Shown: one piece after another, positions 63,001-64,000 of the stretch
Numbering within the stretch: the stretch's first letter is position 1
Layout of the letters: each line of letters opens with the position of its first letter
Assembly (NCBI RefSeq): GCF_021134715.1
Contig: NC_060020.1
Location: 4,154,001 to 4,218,000 of the forward strand
Origin: Daphnia pulex
Taxonomy: Eukaryota > Arthropoda > Branchiopoda > Diplostraca > Daphniidae
Direction: 5' to 3'
Length of the DNA stretch: 64,000 nucleotides
Made by a program: the position numbers and the translations under genes
Notes under the pieces: model-generated
Told to the model about the DNA's origin: nothing
What the model saw: the letters and a program-made list of their open reading frames with translations, nothing else
The model's database searches: none

Positions 63001-64000
63001 ACAATTTCACGCCACCGGACCGTTTTGACCCAGTGACGTTGGCTGCTGCTGCTGCTGACTCTGACGTTGCGAATCTTTCCAGATGACTCTGGAAATTCTC
63101 TTTTGGAAGAGAAATAAAAGGCGACTGGTCGTCTAGTTTTTTCTGTCGTTGCGTTGCGTGCAGCAGCAGCAGACGAAAGTCCAGACACGGGCCGATTTCC
63201 AAGTCATCCGGTTCGATTTCTACCAAGTTTTCGCCCGCTCCACAAAAGCCGCAGTGACACATGAGACGGACCCATTCCTTGGTGGTGGTGGTGGTGGACC
63301 CGACACCGTGCGTGTAAATATAGTCCGTGAAAAAAAAAGGGGGGAGGGAAGGAGGTCTATCCCGCTGGGGTGTCGTTTCGGATGGAATTAGCAGCTAACG
63401 AGACAGTTGAGAAAAGAGCAAAGTTGTTTGGCGAAATCAGAAAATTTAAAAGGAAAGAGGGCCACCGTTTTTTTGGTTGTTGTTGTTGTGGTGGTTACTT
63501 TGTTGTTGTTGTTGTTGTTGTCTTGTGACGTTATTGGGCAACAGGGCCGGCAGCTGGGTGCCAGACGAAGGGCTTGAAATGAGAATCGCATGACCTAACC
63601 GACTATACTAGCCCCTTCACTTGAAAGAGAAATGGCCCAAAAACGAAGAAGAACTTCTTCTTCTTCTTCTTTCTATTCCTGCGCGTTTTGTCTCAGTTGA
63701 AAGAGGAAAAAACAGAAAGGCGCGAAATTAAAATATCGGCGACTCTCTCTCCTGGGGAGTCGGAACGAACGGCGCACGGCGTGTTCTATTTCAGTGTGTG
63801 TTGGGCCCGCGAACCGCTTGTTACGCCATCACAGTAGCCACACGGCGCGCGTGCAAAAATAACAAAATTTTCCATCAGCGTAAAGTTGAAATTCGAGTGA
63901 TTCAGAAGTCCCCAAAAAATCAAATAAAATGTGGAAAAAACGAGTCACAACTGCCATCAGTTGGTGGCGATCTCCAAAAAAGTAAAAAAGAAAAAAGTTG
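60082..64000. other. Microsatellite-rich DNA, probable 5' intron or promoter of the CRISP gene
   Basis: It contains CA/TG runs (60748, 61870, 62041, 62865), CT runs (61125, 62120), TTG runs (63480-63520) and a TTC run near 63655. Open frames of 100-176 codons on both strands arise in this biased sequence and match no family. A 120-codon minus-strand frame at 62900-63262 ends near a donor-like CAG/GTCAGC but is not supported. No signal-peptide exon for the CRISP gene could be assigned. Confidence 0.45.

Noticed and set aside
62900-63262. 120-codon minus-strand frame upstream of the CRISP gene
   Set aside because: No signal peptide to serve as the missing CRISP exon and no family match; the sequence is biased by CAG repeats.

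Overview
The window is nuclear DNA of an arthropod, most likely a branchiopod crustacean such as Daphnia. The reasons are many short introns of about 60-80 bp with GT-AG borders, closely packed conserved animal genes, and arthropod-type orthologues (a stoned-like locus, an Akt with an insect-like C-terminal tail). The species call is inference. All exon coordinates were read by hand; phases add up in every gene given a full exon chain, but single borders may be off by a few bases.

Layout. 1-2.3 kb: T-rich, no supported gene. 2.3-9.4 kb: three housekeeping or signalling genes. DSTYK kinase (+) lies tail-to-tail with complex I subunit NDUFA12 (-), which is head-to-head with the ribosome-biogenesis co-chaperone DNAJC21 (+). 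10-21 kb: an accessory region holding a possible small secreted-protein gene, tandem exon-like modules and a mirror-image cluster of Tyr/Thr/Ala/Pro-rich repeat genes, all of which look broken. 21-24.4 kb: mostly empty, with one possible small mucin-like membrane protein. 24.4-27.3 kb: a large 2-oxoglutarate/Fe(II) oxygenase-like gene (-).

27.9-36.7 kb: the stoned locus (-). Stoned A (seven DPFDTS motifs) and Stoned B (NPF motifs, stonin homology domain, mu-homology domain) are two cistrons only 37 nt apart. The first cistron, about 1.9 kb, has almost no internal AUG, a sign that ribosomes reach Stoned B by scanning. 42.3-48.6 kb: an unrecognised 1457-residue protein (-) with alternating ETSFCG and KYATEPRSRP modules. 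51.1-53.3 kb: Akt/PKB (-). 55.1-56.7 kb: the WD40 protein AAMP (+). 57.8-60.1 kb and beyond: a secreted CAP/CRISP protein (-) whose signal-peptide exon was not found. 60.1-64 kb: microsatellite-rich DNA, probably 5' intron or promoter of that gene.

The conserved genes have unrelated roles: kinase signalling (DSTYK, Akt), mitochondrial respiration (NDUFA12), 60S ribosome maturation (DNAJC21) and synaptic-vesicle endocytosis (stnA/stnB). The strongest observation is the dicistronic AUG-poor stoned locus. Next come the modular 44-48 kb protein and the broken mirror-image repeat-gene cluster.
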